Shown here: positions 18,930-30,200 of the stretch, piece by piece
Layout of the letters: the number at the start of each line of letters is the position of its first letter
Numbering within the stretch: the stretch's first letter is position 1
Assembly: GCF_019278525.1 (NCBI RefSeq)
Contig: NZ_CP058986.1
Coordinates: 1,364,001 to 1,428,000 of the forward strand
DNA: 64,000 nucleotides
Source of the DNA: Polaribacter sp. HaHaR_3_91
GTDB lineage: Bacteria; Bacteroidota; Bacteroidia; Flavobacteriales; Flavobacteriaceae
Reading direction: 5' to 3'
Notes under the pieces: model-generated
Databases searched by the model: none
What the model saw: the letters and a program-made list of their open reading frames with translations, nothing else
What the model was told of the DNA's origin: nothing
Made by a program: the position numbers and the translations under genes

Positions 18930-20117
18930 ATGGCAAAAGGAACTTTTGACCGTTCGAAACCACACTTAAACATTGGTACTATCGGACACGTAGATCACGG
19001 TAAAACAACTTTAACTGCGGCTATTACTAAAGTATTAGCTGATGCAGGATTTTCTGAAGCTAGGTCTTTTGATCAGATTGATAATGCACCAGAAGAAAAA
19101 GAAAGAGGTATTACAATTAATACTTCTCACGTAGAGTATCAAACTGCTAATCGTCACTATGCGCACGTTGACTGTCCTGGTCACGCGGATTATGTGAAGA
19201 ACATGGTTACAGGTGCTGCTCAAATGGACGGTGCTATTTTAGTTGTTGCTGCTACAGATGGGCCAATGCCTCAAACTAGAGAGCATATCTTATTAGGTCG
19301 TCAGGTTGGTATTCCTCGTATGGTTGTATTCATGAATAAAGTGGATATGGTTGATGATGAAGAATTAATCGAATTAGTAGATATGGAAGTAAGAGAATTA
19401 CTTTCTTTCTATGAGTATGATGGTGATAACGGACCGGTAATTGCTGGATCTGCATTAGGTGCACTTAATGGTGAGCAAAAATGGGTTGATACTGTTTTAG
19501 AATTAATGGAAGCAGTTGATGCTTGGATTGAGGAGCCTTTAAGAGAAGTTGATAAAGATTTCTTAATGCCAGTTGAGGATGTATTCTCTATTACTGGACG
19601 TGGTACTGTTGCAACTGGTCGTATTGAGACTGGTATTGCTAATACAGGTGATGTTGTAGATATTATTGGTATGGGAGCTGAAAAAATGACTTCTACTATT
19701 ACTGGTATTGAAATGTTCCGTCAAATCTTAGATAGAGGTGAGGCAGGAGATAATGCAGGTATCTTATTAAGAGGTATTGCAAAAGAAGACATAAAAAGAG
19801 GAATGGTAATCTGTAAGCCAGGTTCTGTAACTCCACATGCTAAGTTTAAAGCAGAAGTTTATGTTCTTAAGAAAGAAGAAGGTGGTCGTCACACTCCATT
19901 CCATAACAACTATCGTCCACAGTTCTATGTAAGAACTACAGATGTAACAGGTACTATTAATTTACCTGAAGGAGTTGAAATGGTTATGCCAGGAGATAAC
20001 TTAACAATTACAGTAGATTTAATTCAACCAATCGCATTAAATGTTGGTTTACGTTTTGCAATCCGTGAGGGTGGTAGAACAGTTGGAGCAGGTCAGGTTA
20101 CTGAATTATTAGACTAA
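18930..20117 (+). CDS. tuf: Translation elongation factor Tu
   Basis: EF-Tu carries aminoacyl-tRNA to the ribosome in a GTP-dependent cycle. The 395-aa protein has all G motifs: GHVDHGKTT (G1), the switch I Thr in [21 protein letters not shown] (G3), NKVDM (G4) and SALGA (G5), followed by domains II and III ending [10 protein letters not shown]. Codon choice differs from neighbours, with more C- and G-ending codons, as expected for a very highly expressed gene. It sits between the four-tRNA cluster and tRNA-Trp, the usual flavobacterial order. Confidence 0.98.
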   Translation: MAKGTFDRSKPHLNIGTIGHVDHGKTTLTAAITKVLADAGFSEARSFDQIDNAPEEKERGITINTSHVEYQTANRHYAHVDCPGHADYVKNMVTGAAQMDGAILVVAATDGPMPQTREHILLGRQVGIPRMVVFMNKVDMVDDEELIELVDMEVRELLSFYEYDGDNGPVIAGSALGALNGEQKWVDTVLELMEAVDAWIEEPLREVDKDFLMPVEDVFSITGRGTVATGRIETGIANTGDVVDIIGMGAEKMTSTITGIEMFRQILDRGEAGDNAGILLRGIAKEDIKRGMVICKPGSVTPHAKFKAEVYVLKKEEGGRHTPFHNNYRPQFYVRTTDVTGTINLPEGVEMVMPGDNLTITVDLIQPIALNVGLRFAIREGGRTVGAGQVTELLD

Positions 20118-20144
20118 GATTATTAGTTTTTAATAAATAAATTC

Positions 20145-20179
20145 TAAGGGTGTTCCGTTTCTAACGGAACGCCTTTAAT
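20145..20179 (+). terminator. Hairpin after tuf
   Basis: GTGTTCCGTT pairs with AACGGAACGC around a TCT loop, extended by AAGG/CCTTT. The following T-run is only three bases, so it may be a processing or partial termination site before tRNA-Trp. Confidence 0.55.
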
Positions 20180-20192
20180 ATTGAATTAAAAT

Positions 20193-20264
20193 ACGGGCGT
20201 AGTTCAGCGGTAGAGCACTGGTCTCCAAAACCAGCTGTCGGGAGTTCGAATCTCTCCGCCCGTG
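20193..20264 (+). tRNA. tRNA-Trp (anticodon CCA)
   Basis: A 72-nt cloverleaf: acceptor ACGGGCG/CGCCCGT, anticodon stem CTGGT/ACCAG with loop CTCCAAA (anticodon CCA), T-arm GGAGTTCGAATCTCT. No encoded 3' CCA. It is 18 nt upstream of secE. Confidence 0.96.
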
Positions 20265-20282
20265 CAATTAAATATAAGAAAA

Positions 20283-20480
20283 ATGAACTTTATACAATAC
20301 ATCAAAGATTCTTTTGACGAATTAAGCAATCACATGACGTGGGTAACTAAAGAAGAAGCTCAAAAAACTACAGTAACTGTTGCTGTTTTTACGATTGTAT
20401 TTGCTTTAGCTGTAGCTGGTATAGATTATGTTTTTCAAACAGGATTAGATAACTTTTTTGGAATGTTTAAATCTAACTAA
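20283..20480 (+). CDS. secE: Preprotein translocase subunit SecE
   Basis: SecE is the small essential clamp of the SecYEG channel. The 65-aa form starts MNFIQYIKDSFDELSNHMTW, the conserved amphipathic helix, followed by one TM (about 33-54). I place the start at the ATG at 20283: a longer in-frame reading from a GTG at 20262 would begin inside tRNA-Trp. The one-TM length is normal outside enterobacteria. nusG begins 2 nt after its stop, so the two are cotranslated. Confidence 0.94.
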   Translation: MNFIQYIKDSFDELSNHMTWVTKEEAQKTTVTVAVFTIVFALAVAGIDYVFQTGLDNFFGMFKSN

Positions 20481-20482
20481 TT

Positions 20483-21034
20483 ATGGCAGCTGATTCAGTA
20501 ATGAAGTGGTATGTTGTTAGAGCCATTGGAGGACAAGAAAATAAAGTAAAAGCTTACATAGAAACAGAAATTTCTAGAGTAGGATTATCAGATTATGTTA
20601 GTCAGGTAATTGTACCAACTGAAAAAGTTATTCAGATTAGAAATGGGAAAAAAGTAAACAGAGAAAGAGTATACTTTCCTGGTTATATTATGGTTGAAGC
20701 TAATCTATCTGGAGAAGTTCCTCACGTAATTAAAGGTATAACAGGTGTTATTGGGTTTTTAGGAGAAGTTAAAGGTGGTGAGCCTGTTCCTATGCGTAAA
20801 TCTGAAGTTAACAGAATGTTAGGTAAAGTTGATGAACTATCAATCCAAGATGAAAATATTGCAATTCCTTTTAATATCGGTGAAACTGTAAAAGTTGTAG
20901 ATGGTCCTTTTAATGGATTTGACGGAACTATTGAGAAAGTGAATGAAGAAAAGCGTAAGCTTGAGGTAATGGTGAAAATATTCGGAAGAAAAACACCATT
21001 AGAATTAAGTTATATGCAAGTAGAAAAAATATAA
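20483..21034 (+). CDS. nusG: Transcription termination/antitermination factor NusG
   Basis: NusG binds the RNA polymerase clamp and couples it to ribosomes or Rho. The 183-aa protein has an N-terminal NGN domain (WYVVRAIGGQENKVKAYIE, then FPGYIMVEA) and a C-terminal KOW domain with VKVVDGPFNGFDGTIEKV near 130-150. No insert between the domains is present. It is in the secE-nusG-rplK order, and its linker (about 113-128) is of ordinary length. The start ATG overlaps the secE end region closely; alternative Met at residue 6 would truncate the first beta strand. Confidence 0.96.
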   Translation: MAADSVMKWYVVRAIGGQENKVKAYIETEISRVGLSDYVSQVIVPTEKVIQIRNGKKVNRERVYFPGYIMVEANLSGEVPHVIKGITGVIGFLGEVKGGEPVPMRKSEVNRMLGKVDELSIQDENIAIPFNIGETVKVVDGPFNGFDGTIEKVNEEKRKLEVMVKIFGRKTPLELSYMQVEKI

Positions 21035-21110
21035 TTGTTACACAAATATATATTGATATCGATTTATTTTTTGGCTTCCAACTTAAAATAAATCATTAAA
21101 CATTTTTAAA

Positions 21111-21548
21111 ATGGCAAAAGAAGTTAGTAAAGTAGTTAAGTTACAAGTAAAGGGAGGCTCAGCGAATCCATCGCCGCCGGTTGGACCTGCTTTAGGAGCT
21201 GCTGGTGTTAACATTATGGAGTTCTGTAAACAGTTTAATGCAAGAACGCAAGACAAACAAGGTAAAGTTTTACCTGTTGTTATTACTGTTTTCAAAGATA
21301 AATCATTCGATTTTCTTGTTAAAACTCCTCCTGCAGCAGTTCAGTTACTAGAAGCAGCCAAAATTAAAAAAGGTTCAGGAGAACCAAACAGAAAGAAAGT
21401 AGCATCAGTTACTTGGGATCAAATTCAAATTATTGCAGAAGACAAAATGGTAGATTTAAATGCCTTTGAAATTTCTTCAGCAATGCGAATGATTGCAGGT
21501 ACGGCTCGTTCTATGGGATTAACAGTAAAAGGTAATGCACCAGCATAA
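21111..21548 (+). CDS. rplK: 50S ribosomal protein L11
   Basis: L11 forms the GTPase-associated stalk base with L10. The 145-aa protein contains the Pro-rich [21 protein letters not shown] in the N-terminal domain and the C-terminal RNA-binding region ending [14 protein letters not shown]. Length is normal. A 76-bp spacer separates it from nusG, and rplA follows after 20 bp. Confidence 0.97.
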   Translation: MAKEVSKVVKLQVKGGSANPSPPVGPALGAAGVNIMEFCKQFNARTQDKQGKVLPVVITVFKDKSFDFLVKTPPAAVQLLEAAKIKKGSGEPNRKKVASVTWDQIQIIAEDKMVDLNAFEISSAMRMIAGTARSMGLTVKGNAPA

Positions 21549-21568
21549 ACTTTATAAAAAGTAGTAAA

Positions 21569-22258
21569 ATGGCAAAATTAACAAAAAAGCAAAAAGAAGC
21601 TCACGCAAAGTTAGATAGCTCTAAATCTTATGATTTAGCAGCGGCTTCAGCGCTAGTCAAAGACATTACTAATGTAAAGTTTGATGCATCAGTAGATTTA
21701 GCAATACGTTTAGGAGTAGATCCTCGTAAAGCTAATCAAATGGTTCGTGGTGTAGTAACATTACCTCACGGAACAGGAAAAGATGTAAAAGTTTTAGCAT
21801 TAGTAACTCCAGATAAAGAAGCCGAAGCTACAGCAGCAGGTGCAGATTATGTTGGATTAGATGAATACCTTCAGAAAATTAAAGGAGGTTGGACAGATGT
21901 AGACGTAATTATTACCATGCCAAGTGTAATGGGGAAATTAGGTCCTTTAGGAAGAATTTTAGGTCCTAGAGGTTTAATGCCAAACCCAAAGACTGGTACA
22001 GTAACAATGGATGTTGCAAAAGCTGTTACAGATGTAAAAGCTGGTAAAATCGATTTTAAAGTTGATAAAACTGGTATCGTTCATGCTGCAATTGGAAAAG
22101 TATCTTTTGATGCGAAGAAAATTGAGGAAAATGCAAACGAATTAATACAAACTATTATTAAATTGAAACCAACAACTGCAAAAGGAACGTATGTAAAAAG
22201 CGTTTTTATGTCTAGTACTATGAGTCCTAGTATTGCTGTTGAGGTGAAAGCTGTTTAA
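21569..22258 (+). CDS. rplA: 50S ribosomal protein L1
   Basis: L1 binds 23S rRNA at the E-site stalk and, in many bacteria, represses its own rplKA message. The 229-aa sequence has the signature [20 protein letters not shown] near residue 127 and the family's two-domain plan. It is located 20 bp after rplK. A mimic of the L1 rRNA site in the nusG-rplK spacer was looked for by eye and not convincingly seen. Confidence 0.97.
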   Translation: MAKLTKKQKEAHAKLDSSKSYDLAAASALVKDITNVKFDASVDLAIRLGVDPRKANQMVRGVVTLPHGTGKDVKVLALVTPDKEAEATAAGADYVGLDEYLQKIKGGWTDVDVIITMPSVMGKLGPLGRILGPRGLMPNPKTGTVTMDVAKAVTDVKAGKIDFKVDKTGIVHAAIGKVSFDAKKIEENANELIQTIIKLKPTTAKGTYVKSVFMSSTMSPSIAVEVKAV

Positions 22259-22277
22259 TACGTTAAAACTTATAATT

Positions 22278-22796
22278 ATGACTAGAGAAGAGAAATCACA
22301 AGTAATACAAGATTTAACAGCAGTATTAGCAGATACAAATACGTTATATTTAGCAGATATTTCTGGGTTAAATGCACAAACTACCTCTAACTTACGTAGA
22401 GCTTGTTTTAAAGCAGGAATTCAGTTATCAGTTGTTAAAAACACATTACTTGCAAAAGCAATGGAAGCTTCAGATAAAGAATTTGGAGACTTACCAACAG
22501 TATTAAAAGGTAATACATCAATGATGATTTCTGAAGCAGCTAATGCTCCAGCTAAATTAATCAAAGAATTCAGAAAGAAAACTAAAGATAAGCCTGTTTT
22601 AAAAGGTGCATTTGCAGAAGAATCTGTTTACATTGGTGATGATCAATTAGATGCTTTAGTAGATATTAAATCTAGAGAAGAGCTTATTGGTGAAATCATT
22701 GGATTATTACAGTCTCCAGCTAAAAATGTTATTTCAGCATTACAATCTGGTGGACAAACAATTTCAGGTATTCTTAAGACTTTATCTGAAAAATAA
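22278..22796 (+). CDS. rplJ: 50S ribosomal protein L10
   Basis: L10 anchors L7/L12 dimers to the ribosome. The 172-aa protein has the N-terminal rRNA-binding part (MTREEKSQVIQDL, SNLRRACFKAGIQLSVVKNTL) and a C-terminal helix that holds L7/L12. It is 19 bp behind rplA and 51 bp ahead of rplL. Confidence 0.96.
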   Translation: MTREEKSQVIQDLTAVLADTNTLYLADISGLNAQTTSNLRRACFKAGIQLSVVKNTLLAKAMEASDKEFGDLPTVLKGNTSMMISEAANAPAKLIKEFRKKTKDKPVLKGAFAEESVYIGDDQLDALVDIKSREELIGEIIGLLQSPAKNVISALQSGGQTISGILKTLSEK

Positions 22797-22847
22797 GTAC
22801 GCGCACAAATAAACTATAAATAAACAAAATTTTTAAAAACAATTAAA

Positions 22848-23222
22848 ATGGCAGAATTAAAAGATTTCGCAGAGCAATTAGTTAACTTAACAGTAAAAGA
22901 AGTTAATGAATTAGCTACTATTTTAAAAGATGAATATGGTATTGAGCCAGCAGCAGCAGCAGTAGCAGTAGCAGGTCCAGCAGCAGGAGGAGAAGAAGCA
23001 GCAGATGAACAAACTGAATTTGATGTTATCTTAACAGCAGCAGGTTCTTCTAAATTAGCAGTTGTAAAATTAGTTAAAGAATTAACTGGTTTAGGATTAA
23101 AAGAAGCTAAAGGTATCGTAGATAGCGCACCAGCAGCAGTAAAAGAAGGTGTTTCTAAAGATGAGGCTGAAGGTCTTAAAAAATCTTTAGAAGAAGCTGG
23201 AGCTGAGGTAGAGCTTAAGTAA
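22848..23222 (+). CDS. rplL: 50S ribosomal protein L7/L12
   Basis: L7/L12 recruits translation factors to the ribosome and is present in several copies. The 124-aa protein has the N-terminal dimer domain, an Ala-rich hinge (about 37-55) and the C-terminal factor-binding domain with [20 protein letters not shown]. The hinge is coded by a run of GCA codons, which creates a long spurious frame on the opposite strand. Two hairpins follow before rpoB. Confidence 0.97.
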   Translation: MAELKDFAEQLVNLTVKEVNELATILKDEYGIEPAAAAVAVAGPAAGGEEAADEQTEFDVILTAAGSSKLAVVKLVKELTGLGLKEAKGIVDSAPAAVKEGVSKDEAEGLKKSLEEAGAEVELK

Positions 23223-23231
23223 GCATTTTGT

Positions 23232-23258
23232 CCCGAGTTCGAGTAATCGAAACGGGAA
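23232..23258 (+). terminator. Hairpin 1 in the rplL-rpoB spacer
   Basis: TCCCG pairs with CGGGA, and TTCGA with TCGA inside it, around GTAA. It is 10 nt after rplL and followed by AAAAC rather than T's, so processing or pausing is as likely as termination. Confidence 0.5.
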
Positions 23259-23269
23259 AACAAATTTAG

Positions 23270-23313
23270 GTTTAGGTACTAAGAACTAACGTTTTTAGAC
23301 CTAAACCATTTTG
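23270..23313 (+). terminator. Long hairpin 2 (attenuator candidate) before rpoB
   Basis: GGTTTAGGT (23270-23278) pairs with ACCTAAACC (23299-23307); inside, CTAAGAAC pairs with GTTTTTAG (one G-T) around TAAC. Apart from a bulged A the stem is 17 bp. It is followed by ATTTTG, 60 nt ahead of rpoB, so it could reduce polymerase-gene expression relative to ribosomal genes. Confidence 0.6.
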
Positions 23314-23369
23314 TGTATATATTCGTTTTTTATTTTTATTTCAGATTTTAATCAAAAAAATATTCTCTT

Positions 23370-26300
23370 TTGGCAACGAAAAACACTACTGAAAGAATCA
23401 ACTTCGCTACTTCTCAAATGATAAAGGAATATCCAGACTTTTTGGATATTCAGGTAAAATCTTTTCAAGATTTTTTCCAACTTCAAACTAAGGCAGAAGA
23501 AAGAGGTGAAGAAGGTTTGTACAAAACCTTCATGGATAACTTTCCAATTACAGATACAAGAAATCAATTCGTTTTAGAATTTTTAGATTACTTCGTAGAC
23601 CCACCAAGATACTCTATACAAGAGTGTATTGAAAGAGGTTTAACGCACAGTGTGCCTTTAAAAGCACGTCTAAAATTGTACTGTACAGATCCAGAACATG
23701 AAGATTTCGAAACTATTGTGCAAGATGTATATCTTGGTACAATACCTTATATGACTAACTCTGGTACCTTTGTTATTAATGGTGCAGAGCGTGTTGTTGT
23801 TTCACAATTACACAGGTCTCCTGGTGTATTCTTCGGACAATCTTTCCATGCAAATGGTACAAAATTATATTCAGCAAGGGTAATTCCTTTTAAAGGTTCT
23901 TGGATAGAATTTGCTACCGATATCAATCAAGTAATGTATGCTTACATTGATAGAAAGAAAAAATTACCAGTAACAACATTATTCAGAGCAATCGGTTTTG
24001 AAAGAGATAAAGATATTTTAGAGATATTTGACCTTGCGGAAGAGGTGAAGGTTTCTAAAGCTGGATTAAAAAAAGTATTAGGTCGCAAATTAGCTGCTAG
24101 AGTTTTAAAAACTTGGCATGAAGATTTTGTGGATGAAGATACTGGTGAAGTTGTATCTATCGAAAGAAATGAAATAATTTTTGATCGTGATACCATTTTA
24201 GATAAAGAACATATTGATGAAATAATAGACGCAGGTGCTAAAACCGTTTTACTTCATAAAGAAGATAACGATATGGCAGATTATGCTATTATTCATAATA
24301 CTTTACAGAAAGATCCTACGAATTCCGAAAAAGAGGCAGTAGAACATATCTATAGACAATTACGTAATGCAGAACCGCCAGATGAGGAGACAGCAAGAGG
24401 TATTATTGATAAGTTATTCTTTTCTGAACAAAGATATAATTTAGGTGAAGTTGGTCGTTTTAGAATGAACACTAAACTTCAGTTAAATGAACCTATTGAT
24501 CAAAAAGTATTAACAAAATTAGATATTATAACGATTATTAAATATTTAATTGAGTTAATCAACTCTAAAGCAGAGGTAGATGATATTGATCACTTATCTA
24601 ACAGACGTGTAAGAACTGTTGGTGAGCAATTAGCAGGTCAGTTTGGTGTTGGTTTAGCTCGTATGGCTAGAACAATTCGTGAGCGTATGAATGTACGTGA
24701 TAACGAGGTGTTTACACCTATCGATTTAATTAATGCTAAAACATTATCATCTGTAATTAACTCATTCTTTGGTACCAACCAATTGTCTCAGTTTATGGAT
24801 CAAACCAATCCTTTAGCAGAGATTACTCACAAGCGTAGATTATCTGCACTAGGACCGGGTGGTTTATCTAGAGAAAGAGCTGGTTTTGAGGTACGTGATG
24901 TTCATTATACTCACTATGGTCGTTTATGTCCAATTGAAACTCCTGAGGGACCAAATATTGGTTTAATTTCTTCACTTTCTGTTTTTGCAAAAGTGAATAA
25001 TTTAGGATTTATTGAGACGCCATACAGAAAAGTTGTAGAAGGTGTTGTTGGAACTGAAGAGCCAACATATTTAAGTGCTGAGGAAGAAGAGGGAATGAAA
25101 TTTGCTCAATCTAACTTAGAATTAGATTCTGATGGACGCTTTGTAGCTGAAAGAATGATTTCACGTGAAGGTGGTGATTTCCCAGTTGTTGGTCCTGAAG
25201 ACATTAACTTTATGGATGTTGCTCCTAATCAGATTGCTTCAATTTCTGCATCTTTAATTCCTTTCTTGGAACATGATGATGCGAATAGAGCGTTGATGGG
25301 ATCTAACATGATGCGTCAGGCAGTACCATTATTAAGACCAGAATCTCCAATTGTAGGTACAGGTTTAGAGCGTAGAGTTGCAAAAGATTCTCGTATCTTA
25401 ATTAATGCTGAAGGAGCTGGAGAAGTTACTTATGTAGATGCTAATAAAATTACAATTAAGTATGATAGAACAGAAGAGGAAAAACTTGTTAGTTTTGAAT
25501 CTGATGAAGTTTCTTATAACTTAATTAAATTTAGAAAAACGAATCAAGGAACAAACATCAACCTAAAACCGATTGTTGAAAAAGGAGATAGAGTTGAAGA
25601 AGGACAAGTTCTTTGTGAAGGTTATGCAACACAAAAAGGAGAATTAGCTTTAGGTAGAAACATGAAAGTAGCCTTTATGCCTTGGAAAGGGTATAACTTT
25701 GAGGATGCGATTGTAATTTCTGAAAAAGTTGTTCGTGAAGATATATTTACATCTATTCATATTGATGAGTATTCTTTAGACGTAAGAGATACAAAATTAG
25801 GAACTGAAGAGTTAACTAATGATATCCCTAACGTTTCTGAAGAAGCTACCAAAGATTTAGATGAAAATGGAATGATTAGAATTGGAGCAGAAGTGAATCC
25901 TGGTGATATCTTAATTGGTAAAATTACACCAAAAGGAGAATCAGATCCTACTCCAGAAGAAAAATTATTACGTGCTATTTTTGGTGATAAAGCAGGTGAT
26001 GTAAAAGATGCATCGTTAAAAGCTTCTCCATCATTAAGAGGTGTAGTAATTGATAAAAAATTATTTAGAAGAGCTGTTAAAGATAAAAACAAGAGATTAA
26101 GAGATAAAGAAGCAGTAGCTAAGTTAGAAGCTTCTTTTGTATCTAAATTCGAAGGTTTAAAAGATGTTTTAATAGACAAGTTGTTTTTACTTATCAGTGG
26201 AAAAACTTCGCAAGGAGTTTACAATGATTTAGGTGAAGAAGTTTTACCAAAAGGTAAAAAATACACACTTAAAATGTTAAATTCTGTTGATGATTATATT

Positions 26301-27179
26301 CACTTAACAGGTTCTTGGACAACGGATAAAGACTTAAATAGTTTTGTAGGTGAATTAGTTCATAATTACAAAATTAAAGTAAATGATTTACAAGGTTCTT
26401 TACGTCGTCAAAAATTTACTATCTCTGTTGGAGATGAATTGCCAGCAGGAATTTTAAAGCTTGCTAAAGTTTATATCGCTAAGAAACGTAAGTTAAAAGT
26501 AGGTGATAAAATGGCGGGACGTCACGGAAATAAAGGTATTGTTGCTCGTATTGTACGTGCAGAAGATATGCCTTTCTTAGAGGACGGAACTCCAGTTGAT
26601 ATCGTATTAAATCCATTAGGGGTACCTTCTCGTATGAACATTGGTCAGATTTATGAAACTGTTCTTGGTTGGGCAGGTCAAAAATTAAACACTAAATATG
26701 CAACACCAATTTTTGATGGAGCATCTTTAGACCAGATTAATGAGATTACCGATACAGCAGGTGTACCAAGATTTGGACATACTTATTTATATGATGGTGG
26801 AACAGGAAAACGTTTCGATCAACCAGCAACAGTTGGTATCATTTATATGATTAAGTTAGGTCACATGATTGAAGATAAAATGCATGCGCGTTCTATTGGA
26901 CCATATTCATTAATTACACAACAACCTTTAGGTGGTAAAGCACAATTTGGGGGTCAGCGTTTTGGAGAGATGGAAGTTTGGGCACTTGAGGCTTATGGTG
27001 CATCAAGTATCTTAAGAGAAATCTTAACTGTGAAATCGGATGATGTTATGGGAAGAGCTAAAACATACGAAAGTATCGTGAAAGGTGAAGCTATGCCAGA
27101 ACCAGGTTTACCAGAGTCGTTTAACGTATTAATGCATGAACTTAAAGGTTTAGGTTTAGACGTTAGATTAGAAGAATAA
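23370..27179 (+). CDS. rpoB: DNA-directed RNA polymerase subunit beta
   Basis: The beta subunit forms half of the catalytic cleft. The 1269-aa sequence contains the rifampicin-region [33 protein letters not shown] near 470-500, [10 protein letters not shown] and the C-terminal clamp-contact [26 protein letters not shown] at 23370 is the only workable start, since a stop lies 21 nt upstream in frame and the first ATG would remove 16 conserved residues ([15 protein letters not shown]). A 147-bp spacer with two hairpins precedes it; a 15-bp palindrome separates it from rpoC. Confidence 0.97.
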   Translation: MATKNTTERINFATSQMIKEYPDFLDIQVKSFQDFFQLQTKAEERGEEGLYKTFMDNFPITDTRNQFVLEFLDYFVDPPRYSIQECIERGLTHSVPLKARLKLYCTDPEHEDFETIVQDVYLGTIPYMTNSGTFVINGAERVVVSQLHRSPGVFFGQSFHANGTKLYSARVIPFKGSWIEFATDINQVMYAYIDRKKKLPVTTLFRAIGFERDKDILEIFDLAEEVKVSKAGLKKVLGRKLAARVLKTWHEDFVDEDTGEVVSIERNEIIFDRDTILDKEHIDEIIDAGAKTVLLHKEDNDMADYAIIHNTLQKDPTNSEKEAVEHIYRQLRNAEPPDEETARGIIDKLFFSEQRYNLGEVGRFRMNTKLQLNEPIDQKVLTKLDIITIIKYLIELINSKAEVDDIDHLSNRRVRTVGEQLAGQFGVGLARMARTIRERMNVRDNEVFTPIDLINAKTLSSVINSFFGTNQLSQFMDQTNPLAEITHKRRLSALGPGGLSRERAGFEVRDVHYTHYGRLCPIETPEGPNIGLISSLSVFAKVNNLGFIETPYRKVVEGVVGTEEPTYLSAEEEEGMKFAQSNLELDSDGRFVAERMISREGGDFPVVGPEDINFMDVAPNQIASISASLIPFLEHDDANRALMGSNMMRQAVPLLRPESPIVGTGLERRVAKDSRILINAEGAGEVTYVDANKITIKYDRTEEEKLVSFESDEVSYNLIKFRKTNQGTNINLKPIVEKGDRVEEGQVLCEGYATQKGELALGRNMKVAFMPWKGYNFEDAIVISEKVVREDIFTSIHIDEYSLDVRDTKLGTEELTNDIPNVSEEATKDLDENGMIRIGAEVNPGDILIGKITPKGESDPTPEEKLLRAIFGDKAGDVKDASLKASPSLRGVVIDKKLFRRAVKDKNKRLRDKEAVAKLEASFVSKFEGLKDVLIDKLFLLISGKTSQGVYNDLGEEVLPKGKKYTLKMLNSVDDYIHLTGSWTTDKDLNSFVGELVHNYKIKVNDLQGSLRRQKFTISVGDELPAGILKLAKVYIAKKRKLKVGDKMAGRHGNKGIVARIVRAEDMPFLEDGTPVDIVLNPLGVPSRMNIGQIYETVLGWAGQKLNTKYATPIFDGASLDQINEITDTAGVPRFGHTYLYDGGTGKRFDQPATVGIIYMIKLGHMIEDKMHARSIGPYSLITQQPLGGKAQFGGQRFGEMEVWALEAYGASSILREILTVKSDDVMGRAKTYESIVKGEAMPEPGLPESFNVLMHELKGLGLDVRLEE

Positions 27180-27193
27180 ATTTTTTCAGTAAC

Positions 27194-27250
27194 CAATTAC
27201 CAGTTACAATTTTGTAACTGGTAATTGAATACTGCCAACTGAATACTTAT
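27194..27250 (+). repeat. Perfect 15-bp inverted repeat plus short direct repeats between rpoB and rpoC
   Basis: CAATTACCAGTTACA (27194-27208) is exactly complementary to 27213-27227 around ATTT. No T-run follows, so it is not a normal terminator. Just after it, GAATACT occurs twice around GCCAACT (27227-27249). From memory, CAACTGAATACT-type intergenic repeats are common in Flavobacteriaceae. An mRNA processing signal is the other option. Confidence 0.6.
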
Positions 27251-27258
27251 CAAAAGAC

Positions 27259-30200
27259 ATGGCAAGAAAACAAGAGAAATACACTGTAAAAAAGTTTAAC
27301 AAAATCTCAATTGGTTTATCATCACCAGAAGCTATTTTAGAAATTTCTAAAGGTGAAGTTTTAAAACCAGAAACTATAAATTACCGTACGCACAAGCCAG
27401 AAAGAGATGGTTTATTTTGTGAGCGTATTTTTGGTCCTGTAAAGGATTATGAATGTGCTTGTGGAAAGTACAAAAGAATTCGCTACAAAGGTATCGTTTG
27501 TGATAGATGTGGTGTAGAAGTAACTGAAAAGAAAGTACGTAGAGAAAGAGTAGGGCATATCAACTTAGTTGTGCCTGTTGCTCATATTTGGTATTTTAGA
27601 TCATTACCTAACAAAATGGGTTACCTTTTAGGTTTGCCATCTAAGAAGTTAGATATGATTATTTACTACGAACGTTATGTAGTAATTCAACCAGGTATTG
27701 CAAAGAATGTGGAAGGAGAGCCATTACAAAAAATGGATTTCTTAACGGAAGAAGAATATTTAGATATTGCTGATGAGTTACCACAAGACAACCAATACTT
27801 AGATGATTCTGACCCAAACAAGTTTATCGCTAAAATGGGTGCTGAATGTTTAATTGATTTATTAGCGCGCATCGATTTAGATGGGTTGTCTTTTGAATTA
27901 AGACACAAAGCAAATACAGAAACGTCTAAACAACGTAAAACTGAAGCATTAAAACGTTTAAATGTTGTTGAAGCATTTAGAGACTCTCAGAAAAATAGAG
28001 AGAATCATCCAGAATGGATGATTATGAAAGCTGTACCAGTTATTCCACCAGAATTAAGACCTTTGGTTCCTTTAGATGGTGGACGTTTTGCAACTTCAGA
28101 TTTAAATGATCTTTATAGAAGAGTTATTATTAGAAACAATCGTTTAAAAAGATTGGTTGAAATAAAAGCTCCAGAAGTTATTTTACGTAATGAGAAGCGT
28201 ATGTTACAAGAGTCTGTAGATTCTTTATTTGACAACACACGTAAATCATCTGCAGTAAAAACTGAATCTAACAGACCTTTAAAATCTTTATCAGATTCAT
28301 TAAAAGGTAAACAAGGACGTTTCCGTCAGAATTTATTAGGAAAGCGTGTTGATTATTCTGCACGTTCTGTAATTGTTGTTGGACCAGAAATGAAATTATC
28401 TGAGTGTGGATTGCCAAAAGACATGGCAGCTGAACTTTACAAACCTTTTGTAATTAGAAAACTAATTGAAAGAGGAATTGTAAAAACAGTAAAATCTGCA
28501 AAGAAAATAATAGATAGAAAAGAACCAGTTGTTTGGGATATTTTAGAAAATGTAATTAAAGGACATCCAGTTTTATTAAACAGGGCTCCTACATTACACA
28601 GACTAGGTATACAAGCTTTTCAACCAAAATTAATTGAAGGAAAAGCAATCCAATTACACCCATTAGCATGTTCTGCATTTAATGCGGATTTTGATGGAGA
28701 TCAAATGGCGGTTCACTTACCATTAGGACCAGAAGCTATTTTAGAAGCACAATTATTAATGTTGGCTTCTCATAATATCTTAAATCCTGCAAATGGTGCA
28801 CCAGTAACAGTTCCTTCTCAGGATATGGTACTTGGTTTATACTATATGACTAAAGAGAGAATCTCTACTCCAGAAGTGAAAATTAAAGGAGAAGGATTAA
28901 CTTTTTATTCACCAGAAGAAGTAACGATTGCTTTTAACGAAGAAATGGTAGACTTAAATGCTGGAATTAAAGTAAGAACTTACGATGTTGATGAGAACGG
29001 AGAACAAGTTAGAAAAATAATTAAAACTACTGTTGGTAGAGTATTATTTAACGAGGTTGTTCCTGCGAAAGCTGGTTACATTAATGAGGTATTAACTAAG
29101 AAAAACTTACGTGGAATTATTGGTGGTATTTTAAAAGCTACTGATATCCCTACAACAGGAGAATTCTTAGACAATATAAAAAATATGGGATATAAATTTG
29201 CCTTCCAAGGTGGTTTATCATTCTCATTAGGGGATATTATTATTCCTAAAGAAAAACAATCTATGATTGATGAAGCCAACAAAGAGGTGGATATCATTGT
29301 AGGGAATTATAACATGGGTATGTTAACGCAAAAAGAGCGTTATAATCAGGTAATTGATATTTGGGGTAGAACCAATAACGATTTAACTGAATTATCTATG
29401 AAACGTTTACGTGAAGATCAACAAGGTTTCAACTCGGTATACATGATGCTTGATTCTGGTGCAAGGGGTTCTAAGGAGCAGATTCGTCAGTTAACAGGTA
29501 TGCGTGGATTAATGGCAAAACCTAAGAAATCTACTGCAGGTGGTGGAGAAATTATTGAGAATCCGATTCTTTCTAACTTTAAGGAAGGTTTATCAATTCT
29601 TGAATACTTTATTTCTACTCACGGTGCTCGTAAGGGACTTGCGGATACGGCGTTAAAAACGGCAGATGCTGGTTACTTAACTCGTAGATTAGTAGATGTT
29701 TCTCAAGATGTTATTATTAACGAAGAAGATTGTGGTACATTAAGAGGTTTAGAAGTAGCTCCTTTAAAGAAAAATGATGAGATTGTAGAATCTTTATCAG
29801 AGAGAATTGAAGGTAGAGTTTCATTAAACGACGTATATCACCCGTTAACAGAAGAGGTTCTTTTAAAAGCGAATCAACCAATTTCTTATCAATTAGCTGT
29901 TGCTGTTGAAAAGTCTGGTATTGATGCTGTAGAAGTAAGATCTGCTTTAACTTGTGAATCTACAAAAGGTATTTGTGCAAAATGTTACGGACAGAGTTTA
30001 TCTACCCTTAACAAAGTACAAATTGGTGAGGCAGTTGGTGTAATTGCTGCACAATCTATTGGAGAGCCAGGTACACAGTTAACATTACGTACATTCCACG
30101 TTGGTGGGGTTGCAGGTAATATTTCTGAAGAGAATAAATTAATTGCTAAGTTTGATGGTAAAGTTGTTATCGATGATTTACGTACAGTTGTTGGTAAAGA

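Noticed and set aside
20262..20282. N-terminal extension of secE
   Set aside because: It would start with GTG inside tRNA-Trp; the conserved SecE start is the ATG at 20283.
21035..21110. L1-binding autoregulatory leader before rplK
   Set aside because: No clear mimic of the 23S rRNA L1 site could be folded by eye.
22814..23263. 149-codon frame opposite rplL
   Set aside because: It mirrors the GCA-rich hinge and alternating codons of rplL; no start context or family resemblance.
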